Assembly (NCBI RefSeq): GCF_003443655.1
Contig: NZ_CP031941.1
Coordinates: 4,462,501-4,526,500 of the forward strand
Length of the DNA: 64,000 nucleotides
Reading direction: 5' to 3'
From: Nostoc sphaeroides
GTDB lineage: Bacteria > Cyanobacteriota > Cyanobacteriia > Cyanobacteriales > Nostocaceae
In this document: positions 63,753 to 64,000 of the stretch, piece after piece
How the letters are laid out: every line of letters starts with the position of its first letter
Position numbering within the stretch: position 1 is the first letter of the stretch
Made by a program: the position numbers and the translations under genes
Notes under the pieces: model-generated
What the model was told of the DNA's origin: nothing
What the model saw: the letters and a program-made list of their open reading frames with translations, nothing else
Databases searched by the model: none

Positions 63753-64000
63753 TTAATCGCGACCATTAATGGCAATTAGCAACCGCAAAATAAACACAAA
63801 CAAGTTGATGTAAGTGAGGTACATCGACAAAGCAGCAGGCAGATATTGGTCATCGCTGTAAGTGCGGGGCAAGATGTAGAAATCGACAACAGAAACCCCA
63901 ACAAACAGAAACACTCCCAAACCGGAGATGGCAATTTCTAACCAATTTGGCGTGTAAACACCAAACATCGCAAACCCGAATTGGGCGAGGCACACAACCA
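63753..64000 (-). CDS. Bax inhibitor-1/YccA family protein (5' part outside window)
   Basis: Only about 82 C-terminal residues are visible; the gene runs off the right edge and the frame stays open to the last base. Membrane helices NWLEIAISGLGVFLFVGVSV and YLTYINLFVFILRLL, with VDFYILPRTYSDDQY between, match the end of the BI-1 fold, in which the Asp pair controls a calcium leak. A seven-helix membrane protein is expected from the full gene. Confidence 0.82.
   Translation of the reverse strand, partial: VVCLAQFGFAMFGVYTPNWLEIAISGLGVFLFVGVSVVDFYILPRTYSDDQYLPAALSMYLTYINLFVFILRLLIAINGRD

Overview
The window looks like chromosomal DNA of a filamentous heterocyst-forming cyanobacterium (Nostoc/Anabaena type). 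The evidence is seen directly: dense HIP1 octamers (GCGATCGC), cyanobacterial core genes (chlB, a ycf37-like gene, an ndhP-like gene, a Slr0228-type ftsH, DUF4330, DUF3285), heptanucleotide tandem repeats between genes, and many short palindromic or MITE-like elements. No genus-level claim can be made without a search.

Layout. 0-7 kb: end of a TPM/Psb32-like gene, a DUF948/YtxH membrane-stress pair, an orphan Zn/Mn-type lipoprotein behind a Zur-like box, DUF4330, an M48 protease and a PPP-type phosphatase. 7-14 kb: a CyRepA1-type plasmid replication protein and a large TPR protein. 14.4-17 kb: a VapBC-like pair between a decayed copy of the chlB 3' end and intact chlB. 17.7-25.3 kb: cyclophilin, an amine-oxidase remnant, a Ycf37-like protein, rpmI-rplT followed closely by a family-3 solute-binding protein, a ParDE-like pair, and rpmG-rpsR-rnr with an RDD protein. 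25.3-30.1 kb: nested MITEs, a 40-residue NdhP-like gene, an MBL-fold hydrolase and a DUF6679-type protein. 30-39.4 kb: NIF3, YjbQ, a GT-B glycosyltransferase with two small partners, a PLP lyase, a TM0106-type nuclease and a phytase-like esterase. 39.6-43 kb: tandem Ser/Thr kinases, the first frameshifted in its glycine loop. 43-50 kb: tRNA-Asp, gltX, ftsH, a secreted-protein gene split by a MITE, and an M24 aminopeptidase. 50.6-57.8 kb: an FG-GAP protein and two tandemly duplicated glycine-rich repeat proteins. 57.9-64 kb (minus strand): prfB (with its frameshift site), DUF3285, ybeY, dgkA, trpG and an MBL protein, preceded by a second prfB-like gene that has lost GGQ, and the end of a Bax-inhibitor-1 gene.

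The housekeeping genes are ordinary. The unusual content is the small-element layer. At least five terminal-repeat families are visible. Several insertions can be reconstructed exactly: one with an 8-bp target duplication that splits a gene and whose in-silico removal restores the frame, one with an 11-bp duplication inside another element, and one TA-flanked element inside the terminal repeat of a second. The other leading candidates are the GGQ-less RF2 paralogue, the chlB-end duplication around a toxin-antitoxin pair, the Zur-box lipoprotein with altered metal ligands, and the kinase frameshift. I see no CRISPR array, no rRNA and no intact transposase gene.
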